NCBI GenBank assembly: GCA_900323505.1 | Contig: OOIN01000006.1 | Location: 1,426,001 to 1,490,000 of the forward strand | DNA length: 64,000 nucleotides | Direction: 5' to 3' | DNA from: Ustilago trichophora | Lineage: Eukaryota; Basidiomycota; Ustilaginomycetes; Ustilaginales; Ustilaginaceae | Part shown: piece after piece, positions 51,781 to 61,879 of the stretch | Position numbering within the stretch: position 1 is the stretch's first letter | Layout of the letters: every line of letters starts with the position of its first letter | Translations under genes and position numbers: made by a program | The notes under the pieces: model-generated | Told to the model about the DNA's origin: nothing | What the model saw: the letters and a program-made list of their open reading frames with translations, nothing else | Databases searched by the model: none

Positions 51781-54700
51781 TCAGATGGCGTCGATACCTA
51801 CTTCCTTGAGCTTCTGGAACTCTTGGCGGAAGAGCTCAATGCGTCCCAGCGCATATCGCAAGTTGTCAAAAGTCTCGGCACATGCCGCCGAGGGAACGTT
51901 CTGAGCACTGATTTCGCTGAGTACCGTTTCTTCGACTGCCTGACCATCGGCCTCGGCCTTTGCTTTTGTGAGCACAGCTTCAAGCTCTTCCTTGGCAAAC
52001 ACGATCCCCCATAAACCCCATACGGCATGCGTGGCCGGGCTCCACAGCTGCACTTCTCGCTCAAGACGGTCGATCTCCTTCTCAATGCTGGCGTCCAACG
52101 AAGCCAGTGCCAGTGCCTGGGGAGATGCCGATCCGTCCAAGATCGGAGATATTGGTCCGAGGCAGTTCGCAGGAGTGCTGGGAGCGGACGAGTTGACAGC
52201 ACGCAGCGAGCCAGACGGCGGTGCTTGCCACGACGACGCAGAGATTGACTCATTGCTACTCTTTTTACCCAGTGTCCTATCCGCCTTGGCTTGGGTTTCG
52301 GTCGAGGAAGCTGACATTGAGTTCCCTCTGATCGTCGAGGACATTGTGGAGCCAGTCGAGCTGCTTTGAGGCAGCGACGGTCGGTTGCGTTCACCGGAGG
52401 ACTTTTCGAGCGCAGCCACTTGTGCAGCTCCTGTGCCAGGAGTCACCGGTGCGCTCGGCCTTTCTGCGGTGATAGGCCCCTTGATGGCTGTTTCCGATGA
52501 GACGTACTGAAGAGAGGCGACCGGTGGCGGCAACGAGATATCACCAGGAACATCTAGAGCGGCGGGCCCACCCTTGGACGCACGTCCACCCATGCGGAGT
52601 AGTCGGCCTTGCTCGACGTAGGCACGAAGCCACTTGCGACGTTGTTGGGCGTCCGGGTAGCTGCCGTGATGCGTCAACGACCACGATAGGGTAGGATGAT
52701 GGTAGTCGGCACGCCATTCTTGGAAGTGGTTGGCGATGTCGTAACCACGTGGATTGGGGCTGGCATACTCGAAGTCGATCACGACGATGCGGTGGTGTAG
52801 CGGAGGAGGTTTTTTGAAGTTGGCGCGGCTCCGACTCTTGGACCTGACGGAGGCTGGACTTTGCGAGTCAGCAAGAGAGGTGGTGCTGTCGCGTCTGCTG
52901 TCATGCGAGGGCAGACGGGGCATACCGGCGGGAATGGATGGAACTTCGACAGACGGAGACTTGGCATCCCGCATTCGCTGTTCGGGTTGCGCGATTAAAG
53001 CAGCAGAGGCAGCGTTGAGGTGCTTGATGGCGAGCAAGTTTCCGTACTGAGCGTCATTGTGGGCAAAGACACGTCGCGAGGGACCCTCGCGTCGCTCCCA
53101 CTTTCTGACAAAGCGCTTGAACTCTTCCACCTCGCGGTAGAGCAACACTAGGTCGATAGCACGGATGGCTCTGAGCGTGTTGCGCAGGTTGCCAGGTGTG
53201 GGACCGATGTTGGCTGTTGAGAGCGCGTTGGGATTGGCTTGGAGCTCCTGGCGAATGGAAGGATGACCAGAGAAGCACATTGCGATGGCTTTGGCACCGC
53301 TTTCGGTCTTTGCAAAGCCGTCTACTAGCTCGACCACTTTGGCAGCCTCGCGCGACCATCGCTTGAGTCTGCGCCACACGCCGGGATAAGGACCACGCGA
53401 GGACTTTTGCTTTTGAGACGCTCGTCCTTGAGGAGCCAGGGCGAGCGGACTCATGGGGCCATTCGTGACCGGAGGGAAGTATGAGTTGGGCGTATCAGTG
53501 GCTGAGGAGGAGGAAAGAGTTGGGCTGGTGAAGCCTGTCGAGGAGGGACTATCGCCAAAGAAGCTGGACTGCGAATTGTAGCTGGTGGCCAGCGAATCGA
53601 GTGAAACGGTAGAGCTGTTGCGATGCGCGAATGCGTAGCCTCCGTGAATGTCCATGGTGCCAGCTGGAGAGGGTTCGTTGGGACCCATGGGTGCTGGGCT
53701 TGCACGCATGATACCGCGACTGTCGAGGCCATAGATATGCGGCGAAGCGACATCCTTGTCTATTTGGTTCGCCGCATATCGTTGTCGGGTCTTGCGTCGA
53801 GGACGATGCGAGCTGGCCATGATGTGGTTCTCGATTCCTCTTCCGAACCCTTTTTCGCTCGGACCGCGCAAGTTGCCTTGTTCGAGGACTGTGCGCATGA
53901 CCTCGAGCGGCACGGAATGTAGTTCGTTCATACGACGTGCGACCCAGTGAGCACGACCCTCGCGGCCCTTGACAACAAGGCTGCCGCCTGGAAGCATGTA
54001 AGCCTCTCGGTCGCCAAAATCTCTCATACCTTCCTTCTTGATAGGATCACAGTCGTAGAATTCTTCGACGCGGCCGTTTGCAAAAGTACCAAGAATGTGC
54101 GGACCAATCTCGTAGAGGCTCGACAGGGTATGCAAGATGAGAAGCTCGGCACGTCGGGAGAGGAGGGCCTCTGAGCTGGCGCCATAGACGCGAAGGAGAA
54201 CCGTTGGCGGAGGAGGCAAGTTGGCGCGAGACGACTCGGGGAGCTGATAGCTAGCAAAGAAGACGGCGTTGGTGAAGGCGCCGCTGATGCGCTTGAGTTT
54301 GAGCTGATCCGGATGAAGCGGCCAGAGGGAAGCATCAACGGTCTCTTGGGTCCAACCAGCGAGTCTCAGCTGTTCGGAAAAGAGCTGGAGCACTTTTGCT
54401 CGGAAGTGCGGGGTGTCTGCCTGACGAGCATCGAGACGCCAGCCTCTTGCGGCTGGGATGCCATCTGCGTGCATGTCTTCTTCGTCGACATCAAGTGCAT
54501 CGAAACCGTCTGTCTCGGCTTCACGATCGATCCGCTCTTCCTCCGAGTCTGGTGGCGAATGGTGCTGTGTTGTGCCAAATGAAGCATCTTTGTCGGTGGA
54601 AGTGTGATGAGTTGAGGACATGGTCGAGTCTTGAAACGCCTGCCTGGGCGACTGGCTGCGGTATAGAGACGAAAAGGGCGAGAGGCCAGCACCGGTGGGA

Positions 54701-55098
54701 GAGGACGAGGAGGTGCGATTTGCCTCCATGAAACGAAGAGACGCCGAGGATTGAGAAGCTACAGGCGTTGCTGCGCCACTGGGCAAGCCAGACTGATGAG
54801 GATCGACGTCGGAGTAGGTGAGACCACGAGCCAGAGCGTATTGATCTCGAAAGGATGTGTGGGCATCTTGATTGAGACGATATTGTGGTTCTTCGATGGC
54901 TTCAAGCGAGAGAGCATTCAGATCTGGATCCTGGTCGGAGAATTCTTCGGCGCTAGAGGTGGACGAGTACGAGTAGGCCGAAAGTGCAGGGGAAGGGGAT
55001 GGCGAGGGAGACATGAATGGGTCCAGTACCGGCGACGTGAGTTCGTTGTCTTGTGATCGGAGCCGTTCCGCACCGTGGCGGTAGTCGTGCTGCTGCAT
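51781..55098 (-). CDS. Choline/ethanolamine kinase with large insertions
   Basis: 1105 residues, roughly twice the yeast enzymes. After about 260 Ser/Pro-rich residues the kinase N-lobe appears (LKRISGAFTNAVFFASYQ near 266, VLLRVYGASSEALLSRRAEL, then IGPHILGTFANGRVEEF). An insert of about 240 low-complexity residues follows the segment VARRMNELHSVPL. The catalytic part resumes with FAHNDAQYGNLL (Brenner-type motif, about 677-688; Asp is the catalytic base). A second, shorter insert leads to VVIDFEYASPNPRGYDIANHF (about 770-790), the family signature whose first Asp binds metal. The C-terminal ATHAVWGLWGIVFAKEE completes it. It transfers phosphate from ATP to choline or ethanolamine in the Kennedy pathway. 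Which substrate is preferred cannot be told. No introns are needed across the inserts. Confidence 0.88.
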   Translation of the reverse strand: MQQHDYRHGAERLRSQDNELTSPVLDPFMSPSPSPSPALSAYSYSSTSSAEEFSDQDPDLNALSLEAIEEPQYRLNQDAHTSFRDQYALARGLTYSDVDPHQSGLPSGAATPVASQSSASLRFMEANRTSSSSPTGAGLSPFSSLYRSQSPRQAFQDSTMSSTHHTSTDKDASFGTTQHHSPPDSEEERIDREAETDGFDALDVDEEDMHADGIPAARGWRLDARQADTPHFRAKVLQLFSEQLRLAGWTQETVDASLWPLHPDQLKLKRISGAFTNAVFFASYQLPESSRANLPPPPTVLLRVYGASSEALLSRRAELLILHTLSSLYEIGPHILGTFANGRVEEFYDCDPIKKEGMRDFGDREAYMLPGGSLVVKGREGRAHWVARRMNELHSVPLEVMRTVLEQGNLRGPSEKGFGRGIENHIMASSHRPRRKTRQRYAANQIDKDVASPHIYGLDSRGIMRASPAPMGPNEPSPAGTMDIHGGYAFAHRNSSTVSLDSLATSYNSQSSFFGDSPSSTGFTSPTLSSSSATDTPNSYFPPVTNGPMSPLALAPQGRASQKQKSSRGPYPGVWRRLKRWSREAAKVVELVDGFAKTESGAKAIAMCFSGHPSIRQELQANPNALSTANIGPTPGNLRNTLRAIRAIDLVLLYREVEEFKRFVRKWERREGPSRRVFAHNDAQYGNLLAIKHLNAASAALIAQPEQRMRDAKSPSVEVPSIPAGMPRLPSHDSRRDSTTSLADSQSPASVRSKSRSRANFKKPPPLHHRIVVIDFEYASPNPRGYDIANHFQEWRADYHHPTLSWSLTHHGSYPDAQQRRKWLRAYVEQGRLLRMGGRASKGGPAALDVPGDISLPPPVASLQYVSSETAIKGPITAERPSAPVTPGTGAAQVAALEKSSGERNRPSLPQSSSTGSTMSSTIRGNSMSASSTETQAKADRTLGKKSSNESISASSWQAPPSGSLRAVNSSAPSTPANCLGPISPILDGSASPQALALASLDASIEKEIDRLEREVQLWSPATHAVWGLWGIVFAKEELEAVLTKAKAEADGQAVEETVLSEISAQNVPSAACAETFDNLRYALGRIELFRQEFQKLKEVGIDAI

Positions 55099-56861
55099 GA
55101 CGACCCGATGTCAGAAGTGGTCGGTAGAGCCGAGCGTCGCCTGACCTGTTCGTTCGGACCGGCGACAAGATTGGAATCGCCGACTTGATGAGGCTGTGAT
55201 CGAATCGTTCAGATTGCGCTGACCATGCTGAGTGATAGTGTACTGATGTGACTACGCGATCCAATGCATCGAACAGCGTTGCCGGACAAGCTGCGAGGGT
55301 TGAACTCTTCGAGAAGCGGTCCAACAAGATTACTCCAACCAGGATCCAACTGCCCGAGGCTGAGTCAAGGTTAGCAAGTCTTGAGCAAAACGACTCTGTT
55401 CGAGCTCGTTGTTGAGAAGAAAATGCTAAGCTTGTTATGGTGACCTCGAGGGATAGGACAAGAGTGGTTCAAAGCGAAAGGTCAAGCAAAAGAGTAGGGA
55501 AGGAAAGCGTGTGCGCAGAGTATGAGTGTAAATGCGAGTGTGATCTGGAATCAATAAAATCGCGCTCCCATCCGACGCACAACTCCCAACTCGACCACTC
55601 GTCGTCTCTCCATATATCATCACAGACGTGTGGGTCGAGCTGGCTGGTTGTGAAAAAGCTCTCATACATCCGTCGCTCTTGCCAAGCCCCAAAAGTCAGA
55701 TTTCTCGGAATTCGCTATTTTTGCGTCTCTCTCTGAGGTGTGCCTCTCTTACCTCTCTGGACTTCGCTCTGACGCGTTTGCTTTTCAGAGGTGAAGGACC
55801 CTGCGTGTTGCCTTTGCGGCCGAAAAGCCTTTTTGTTGCTTTGATCAACCTAACAACCTGGACTCTGAACCCTGGCTCGTGGCTCGTGGCTCGTGCTCCT
55901 TCTTTTTTAAACGCGATCTTTCCTGTTGAGAATCTTCGACATGCCAAGCTGTCGTCCAGTCTTGGTATTTGACAACATCCACTCTGTAGTACTGTATGAC
56001 TACAGCAAAAATTGGGTTCGGCTGCAGCAAGCTCACAGACTCTTGTATGCTTTGGTCTGTTGCCGACTTAGCGCGAGAACCAGCTTGCATTTGATTACTG
56101 CCGTCCTTTGCCGGTTGTGGTTGCGTCGTTGCATGACCTCTCGTGTTGTGTTGCTTTTCGGGCTTTTGGGTTGAAAAATTGGAAAATAGGTGCGTGCGGC
56201 AAAGCACGACACACAAACAGCACACTGCACGGATGGATGAAAGGAGAGAAAGTGTGAGTCGCAGTCACTTATTCCGTGGTTGCGTGCATTTGGCAACGAA
56301 ACTGGGCCTTTACGCCACCGAGCGACGGCATCTACAGTACAGAAACAAGACTCGGCTGGGTCGAGTCCAGACACCCAAAGCAGAAAAGAAAAAGGAAAAT
56401 TGAGGGATCATCATGTTCGTCGCGTTGATGGTTTGCTTCGATCGGCTATCTGCTTCTCCTTTCTCCGCTATTTGTTCAACTTCTTTCATTCTATCATCAC
56501 CATCCACATCACCCTCCTATCCTACTGGGTTCAGCATCGCATCACATCGCATCGCGTTTGCTTGAGCGTCCGCCTCGTTTCGTCCCGGCTACCATCTCGC
56601 CCGCAAGACCGCAAATTGCCGACCTCTAACCGGGAAGCTGCTTCATCAACGCTAGCAGTCCTTTCAGCTCGTGTCCGTTCATCTCTTGATTCGATCCTTG
56701 TCAACCTTGATGGTTCTGACATCGCACTGAAAAAACCGGATACCCCGAACTCGCATTCGCATTCACTACTCTCACTCGCCTTTTGCAACATCTCCTGACG
56801 AGCTGATCGGCTCGCTCCGATACCCCGGCTTTCTGCTGCCGCTCAAGCAGCAACGGCAGCC
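55099..56861. promoter_or_regulatory. Divergent intergenic region, choline kinase and HIR1
   Basis: 1.76 kb between two divergent genes, thus both promoters. TACTGTA/TACAGTA occurs at 55990 and 56333. Sequence near 56500-56860 is C/T-rich and probably the HIR1 leader. No gene is supported. Confidence 0.5.
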
Positions 56862-59800
56862 ATGTCGATCATCCTCCCTGATTGGGTCACTCACCACAAC
56901 GAAGAAAAAAAGGCAAAGTCGACCATATTCAGCGTTGCCGTTCATCCCGACTCTAGCCGCCTAGCCACGGCTGGTCTCGACACCAAGATCCGCATCTGGT
57001 CTACCGCCGCTATCCTCAACGAAACGCATGAGAAAGATAGCAACGCTCATCGACTCCTATCCACACTTTCAAGACACACAGGCAGTGTCCTTGTGGTAAG
57101 ATGGGCCAACTCAGGCCGCTTCCTCGCCTCTGGTTCCGATGACACAGTGGCTCTCATCTGGGATCTCGACCCAAGCGGCATGGGCGGAGGCAGTTTCGGA
57201 TCCAGCGAAGTCAACATCGAGAGCTGGAGGCCATATCGCCGTCTAGCAGGGCACGAATCCGATGTCGTAGACTTGGCATGGGCCGAAGATGACGAATTCA
57301 TCGCCACCGTTGGCCTTGATTCCAAAGTCTTTATCTGGTCCGGTGCCACGTTTGAGCGACTACGCACCATCGACGGTCACCAGGGTTTCGTCAAAGGTGT
57401 GGTTTTCGACCCACTCGGCCAGTATCTTGCCACGGCCTCCGATGACAAGACGGTCAAAGTGTGGCGCACATCCGACTGGGGCCTCGAGCAGTCCATCACG
57501 GATCCTTTCCTCACCAGTCCCTCGACAGCCTTTTTCCGCCGTCCAAGTTGGTCCCCCGATGGCAGCTTGCTCCTCTGCGCCAATGCCATGAGCGGTCCCG
57601 TCTTTGTTGCCAGCGTCTCCAAGAGAAACGTCTGGGTCGGCGACATCTTCTTTGTCGGTCACGAAAACGCCGTCGTGGTCACCGCCTTCAGCCCCAAGAT
57701 CTTTGTTGGTTTTGACGGCGGCACACATTCCTGCGTAGTCGCCCTTGGCTCTCTCGACCAGTCAGTCTCTATTTGGGTGACTGGTCTCGAATCGCCGGTG
57801 CTCGTGGCTAGGGATGTGTTTGAACGTCAAGTCATGGATCTCTCATGGTCAGCCGATGGCTACACCCTCTACGGCTGCTCTTCGGACGGAACGGTTGCTG
57901 TCTTTCAATTGTGCCCTGAACTTATCTCGGACGCTTTGAGCGCCGACCGACTCGAGCAATCGAGAGCCAAGCATGGTGTCAAGCGCATCCGAAATGCCCT
58001 CGCAAATTCCAACGCTGCTTTGACCGTCGGCACCTCCGATCGTCCCAACGTGCTTCAGCCACGCAAGGCTGGCCAACCGCAGGCAGCACGACTGTCAGTA
58101 GCGCCTGTGCCTGTCGCCGGCAGCGTGGCTCCTGTCCGTCCCGCGGCCACCAAGACCCAACGTCTTCAGCAGACCATCACCATAACCAAGGACGGCAAGC
58201 GTCGCATTCGACCTACACTCATCGGCGACGATCTCGATCCTGCACCAGCACCCGCTGCGCATTACGCTCCCGAGCCAGCAACAACAACATCACCTTCACA
58301 CGGTTCGATGCCGACCATCCAGCACCATCAGCTTCCAGCCATGCGTGAGGCTGTCGGAGGAACCACCACGGACGGCTTTGGGGCTGGACCAAGTGTCAAT
58401 GGCATCCACGCAAATACGGCCAACGGAAGCTTCCACAGTGCTGCTGCGACTGCCCCCACCTCGATGCCTGCAGTGGCTGTGCCGGCGGGGGCTGCTGCAT
58501 CGATGATGCCCTACGTACCAGTGGGTCTACCCTTTGGCATCATGCCTGAAGGTGCCAGTCCCGAGGACATGATGCAATTCTGGACCGAGTTCCAACAACG
58601 CTTCATGCGAGGTAAGAAGCGCAAAGTCGAAGAAGTTGAGACCGACTCGGAGGATATCGAGCCCATCGGCAAGCTGCAGAAGGGAAGAACAAGGGCAGAC
58701 ATTGGTCGAACGCTGGGAGGCGAGACTCCTCGTGACCCACCAGGTCCGAAGAAGGTCCTCAGGGAGGCATTGGCAGGAGCAAGCGGCATCGTCGAGAATG
58801 GAGTGCGTAAAGGCGTTCATCTCGTCGTGCCCGAGACGTCGAGCATCTATCGTCGTGATGAAGACGGTGTTTCGATCGAAATCCGCAACTTTGACGAGTC
58901 GAGGCCGACCGAGATTGCAAGGCTGGACCCGTCTGACAAGGATCGCGTGCTCTGGATCGACTTTAGCCCGACGGCTGCCGCACTCGCCACGACTTCGTCC
59001 TTCTTTTCTGCAGTGGCACTGGAAGATTCCACCGTGCTCATCTATTCGGCAAGAGGTCGAAGGCTTGGCAACTTACTCCTCGACTCGGCGTGCTACCGAT
59101 TGGAGAGCAACGGTGTCGTCTTGATGGCCGTCACTGTCTCGGGGCTCATGTACCGATGGAACATTCGCACAGATCGTGAGATCCACCGACCAGTCTCGGT
59201 ACTCAATCTGTTGGGTGACCCTGAGAACCTCTTCTCCATGACAGTCCACGCCAATGGCGCACCTATCGTCATCCTCCACACCGAAAAGGCCTACACGTTC
59301 GATGACAACAAGCTCGGCTGGGTCTGCATCAGCGATGGGTGGTGGGCGGAGCACTCGGAAGCATGGGACGGACGCACACGTAGTCGCGGAAGCGAAGCTT
59401 CGATTCGTGACCCTGTGCGCGCGATCGAAGCCGAGATCAACACGATGTACGTCCGCCGCGTGCATGGCGATAACCAGGTGGGCGCACAGGACGAGTCGGA
59501 CGACGATGAAACGCCACCGGTCGAGATGAGCGTACCGGAAGACAAAAAGTCGGACTTTGTCATCGCCGTGACACTGCGTCACCTGGAAGCGAGGATGCTG
59601 GCTGCTACCATCCTCGATAGTGCCAACGAGTACAAAAACTACTTGATGGCCTATGCCAAGCGCATTGCGGAGGAGGGCATCAAAAATCAGGCGGAAGACC
59701 TGATCAAGTCGTTGATTGGTCCGATCTACTACAAGCCAGAGAAGGAGCAAGAGCAAGCGTGGGAGCCAATGATTCTAGGGTTCGAGAAAAGGCACTTGTG

Positions 59801-59891
59801 CGGCCAAGTGCTGCAAATTCTTGCGAGACCACGCAACCTCACGTCGTTGGTGCAGCCCTACCAAGAGATTTTGGCCAATATGAAGGCTTGA
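56862..59891 (+). CDS. HIR1: Histone chaperone HIR1/HIRA
   Basis: 1009 residues. Seven WD40 repeats fill about 1-360, starting FSVAVHPDSSRLATAGLDTK and GSVLVVRWANSGRFLASGSD, with the VDLAWAEDDEF and VKGVVFDPLGQYLATASDDK repeats. The B-domain wording TITITKDGKRRIRPTLI (near 438) is the ASF1-binding motif of HIRA/Hir1. The C-terminal half holds the Hira domain, including VLWIDFSPTAAALATTSSFF, LMYRWNIRTDREIHRP, and ending RPRNLTSLVQPYQEILANMK. HIR complexes deposit H3-H4 outside S phase and repress histone genes in yeast. Low-complexity Pro/Ala linkers separate the domains. It lies 471 bp upstream of the aspartate-semialdehyde dehydrogenase gene in the same direction. The call is firm. Confidence 0.95.
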   Translation: MSIILPDWVTHHNEEKKAKSTIFSVAVHPDSSRLATAGLDTKIRIWSTAAILNETHEKDSNAHRLLSTLSRHTGSVLVVRWANSGRFLASGSDDTVALIWDLDPSGMGGGSFGSSEVNIESWRPYRRLAGHESDVVDLAWAEDDEFIATVGLDSKVFIWSGATFERLRTIDGHQGFVKGVVFDPLGQYLATASDDKTVKVWRTSDWGLEQSITDPFLTSPSTAFFRRPSWSPDGSLLLCANAMSGPVFVASVSKRNVWVGDIFFVGHENAVVVTAFSPKIFVGFDGGTHSCVVALGSLDQSVSIWVTGLESPVLVARDVFERQVMDLSWSADGYTLYGCSSDGTVAVFQLCPELISDALSADRLEQSRAKHGVKRIRNALANSNAALTVGTSDRPNVLQPRKAGQPQAARLSVAPVPVAGSVAPVRPAATKTQRLQQTITITKDGKRRIRPTLIGDDLDPAPAPAAHYAPEPATTTSPSHGSMPTIQHHQLPAMREAVGGTTTDGFGAGPSVNGIHANTANGSFHSAAATAPTSMPAVAVPAGAAASMMPYVPVGLPFGIMPEGASPEDMMQFWTEFQQRFMRGKKRKVEEVETDSEDIEPIGKLQKGRTRADIGRTLGGETPRDPPGPKKVLREALAGASGIVENGVRKGVHLVVPETSSIYRRDEDGVSIEIRNFDESRPTEIARLDPSDKDRVLWIDFSPTAAALATTSSFFSAVALEDSTVLIYSARGRRLGNLLLDSACYRLESNGVVLMAVTVSGLMYRWNIRTDREIHRPVSVLNLLGDPENLFSMTVHANGAPIVILHTEKAYTFDDNKLGWVCISDGWWAEHSEAWDGRTRSRGSEASIRDPVRAIEAEINTMYVRRVHGDNQVGAQDESDDDETPPVEMSVPEDKKSDFVIAVTLRHLEARMLAATILDSANEYKNYLMAYAKRIAEEGIKNQAEDLIKSLIGPIYYKPEKEQEQAWEPMILGFEKRHLCGQVLQILARPRNLTSLVQPYQEILANMKA

Positions 59892-60362
59892 CAGCAACGG
59901 CGCCTACACAAAAACCGCTTGCCATGGCTGCCACTGCTTGATCAATCACACACACTCTACAGCCGACATTGTATTTGTATCGCCATTTTCGATGCGGGCG
60001 AGAATAGAGACTGTTCTGCCCTCTCTTGTACTGTACTGTACTGTACTGTACTGTACTGTTCTGCACAGTGGCATGCTTTGTGAGTTTGATCCCATCGCCT
60101 TCTATTTGCAAGAAAAATTATCCGGAGATGTTACATCTGCAACTGTTTGAGAGAGGTGACAAATTGGGGACCAAAAGTGACTCGACGCACGGATTGGAAG
60201 ATTGTGGGAGCAAGGTGCATGCGGTGAGGGAACTGTGGTATTTTATGGCGGAATTATGCACGAGACCGCTCTCCACTCTGATCTTCCTTCTCAACACCAT
60301 CATCACCCTTCATAACTTCGATTGCAGACGCACACACGCGTATCTCGCAATAACAATTCGTA
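59892..60362. promoter_or_regulatory. HIR1 3' flank and HOM2-type promoter with (GTACT)n
   Basis: 471 bp. A pentanucleotide (GTACT)n repeat at about 60028-60059 creates five overlapping TACTGTA heptamers. The rest is the upstream region of the dehydrogenase gene, whose leader is A/C-rich next to the ATG. Confidence 0.5.
60028..60059. repeat. (GTACT)n pentanucleotide microsatellite
   Basis: About six perfect copies of a 5-bp unit. Each junction spells the heptamer TACTGTA that recurs elsewhere in non-coding DNA here. Confidence 0.9.
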
Positions 60363-61463
60363 ATGTCTTCATCTTCGCAAAAGCTCAAGGTTGGCTTGCT
60401 CGGCGCCACCGGTACCGTTGGTCAGCGATTCATCCTCCAGCTGGCCGACCACCCACGATTCGAACTTGCTGCTTTGGGTGCATCGTCTTCGTCGGCGGGC
60501 AAGAAGTATGCCAAAGCAGTAGAGGGAAGATGGAAGCAGATCCGCCGAGTTCCCAGCAATGTTGCGGATATGCAGGTCTTTGAGTGCAAGCCCGAGCACT
60601 TTGCAGAGTGTCAGGTTGTCTTCTCGGGCCTCGACTCTGGACCGGCCGGCCCTGTAGAGGATGCTTTCCGTAAGGCCGAGCTGAGGGTGTTTTCGAACGC
60701 CAAAAACTACCGCACTGATCCACTCTGCCCATTGGTGGTGCCGCTGGTGAACCCGGAACACATGGAGATCTTGCCTTACCAGAAGCAGCAAGTGGGCACC
60801 AAGACGGGATTCATCGTCACCAACGCCAACTGTTCGACCACTGGTATCGTCGTCCCGCTCAAAGCGCTCGAAGAAAGATTCGGACCGTTGGACAAGATCC
60901 TGGTCAATACGATGCAGGCTATCTCGGGTGCAGGCTACCCCGGTGTGTCGTCGCTCGACATCTTGGACAACGTTGTTCCTTTCATCAGCGGCGAAGAGGA
61001 GAAGATCGAGTGGGAGACGGCCAAGATCCTTGGCGGCATCAAGTCGGACAAGACGGCCTTCGACTACCACGAGCGGGATCCGCTCAAGGTCTCGGCGCAC
61101 TGCAATCGTGTTCCCGTCATCGACGGTCACATGGAATGCGTTTCCGTCTCATTCAAGAACCGACCCGCTCCCTCGGTAGAAGAGGTCAAAAAGTGCTTTG
61201 AGGAGTTCACTACAGAAGCGCAGAAGATTGGCGTCCACTCGGCTCCTGCACAGGCCATTACATTGCACCAGGAACAGGACCGTCCACAGCCCCGTCTTGA
61301 CCGTGACTGGCAGAATGGTGCCGGTGTCAATGTCGGCAGGGTGCGAGAGTGTCCTGTATTTGACATTAAATTTGTCGTCCTCTCGAACAATGTCATGATT
61401 GGCGCTGCTACGAGTTCCGTGATGAACGCAGAGATTGCTCTTGCCAAGGGTTATCTCTCTTGA
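60363..61463 (+). CDS. HOM2: Aspartate-semialdehyde dehydrogenase
   Basis: 366 residues, normal length for the fungal enzyme. The NADP-binding loop GLLGATGTVGQRF lies at 11-23. The catalytic Cys157 is in TNANCSTTG, and His256 in VIDGHMEC is the expected acid/base or substrate-binding partner. Other family segments are FSGLDSGPAG, NTMQAISGAGYPGV and AHCNRVPV, and the C-terminus ends in the SVMNAEIALAKGYL helix. It reduces aspartyl-4-phosphate to aspartate semialdehyde, the branch point to threonine, methionine and isoleucine. The long opposite-strand open frame at 60369-61130 is a shadow. The call is firm. Confidence 0.96.
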   Translation: MSSSSQKLKVGLLGATGTVGQRFILQLADHPRFELAALGASSSSAGKKYAKAVEGRWKQIRRVPSNVADMQVFECKPEHFAECQVVFSGLDSGPAGPVEDAFRKAELRVFSNAKNYRTDPLCPLVVPLVNPEHMEILPYQKQQVGTKTGFIVTNANCSTTGIVVPLKALEERFGPLDKILVNTMQAISGAGYPGVSSLDILDNVVPFISGEEEKIEWETAKILGGIKSDKTAFDYHERDPLKVSAHCNRVPVIDGHMECVSVSFKNRPAPSVEEVKKCFEEFTTEAQKIGVHSAPAQAITLHQEQDRPQPRLDRDWQNGAGVNVGRVRECPVFDIKFVVLSNNVMIGAATSSVMNAEIALAKGYLS

Positions 61464-61757
61464 TGTCGATATAGCATTTGTCTTCTGTTTTGCGAAAAAA
61501 AAAAAAGGGGTCTTTACAGTCAGTTGATACTCGCTTCTGTGTCTGTGCAAGTGAGTCTGAGCTAGTAAAGCTACAAGAATGTCGGGATGACTCGAGCTCT
61601 GCCTTGCTTTTAGAAAGTTTGCAGCGATCCACGTTTTTGTTATGCCATGGTGTTGCAGCGCCGGTGCTCGCGCTTGACAGGCTGCACAGCTCCAACAGCA
61701 TAGAAGATAAAATAAAAGAGAAGAGGAACCCAAAAAAATAAAAAAGGAAAAGATAAC

Positions 61758-61765
61758 AAAAAAAA
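61758..61765 (-). terminator. RNA polymerase III terminator of tRNA-Met
   Basis: Eight consecutive T on the minus strand, one base after the tRNA discriminator. Confidence 0.75.
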
Positions 61766-61766
61766 G

Positions 61767-61879
61767 TAGCTTCTGTCGGTTTCGATCCGACGACCTTTGG
61801 GTTACACCACCTTGCGGTGGAAAGGTAAATTTCATATCGAGGTATGAGCCCAACGCGCTACCTACTGCGCTAAGAAGCT
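61767..61879 (-). tRNA. Elongator tRNA-Met(CAU) with a 40-nt intron
   Basis: Folds fully on the minus strand. The acceptor is AGCTTCT with AGAAGCT, discriminator A. The D arm is GCGC/GCGC with the loop AGTAGGTA. The anticodon stem is TTGGG with CCCAA, the anticodon CAT is at 61846-61844, and the T arm is GTCGG-ATCGAAA-CCGAC. The intron covers about 61842-61803, again right after position 37. The mature length is 73 nt. The acceptor and the GTCGGATCGAAACCGAC arm fit elongator, not initiator, tRNA-Met. A run of eight T on the minus strand (61765-61758) follows immediately and should terminate RNA polymerase III. Confidence 0.9.

Noticed and set aside
60369..61130. 253-codon minus-strand frame over aspartate-semialdehyde dehydrogenase
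   Set aside because: Opposite strand of a certain gene; no own signals.
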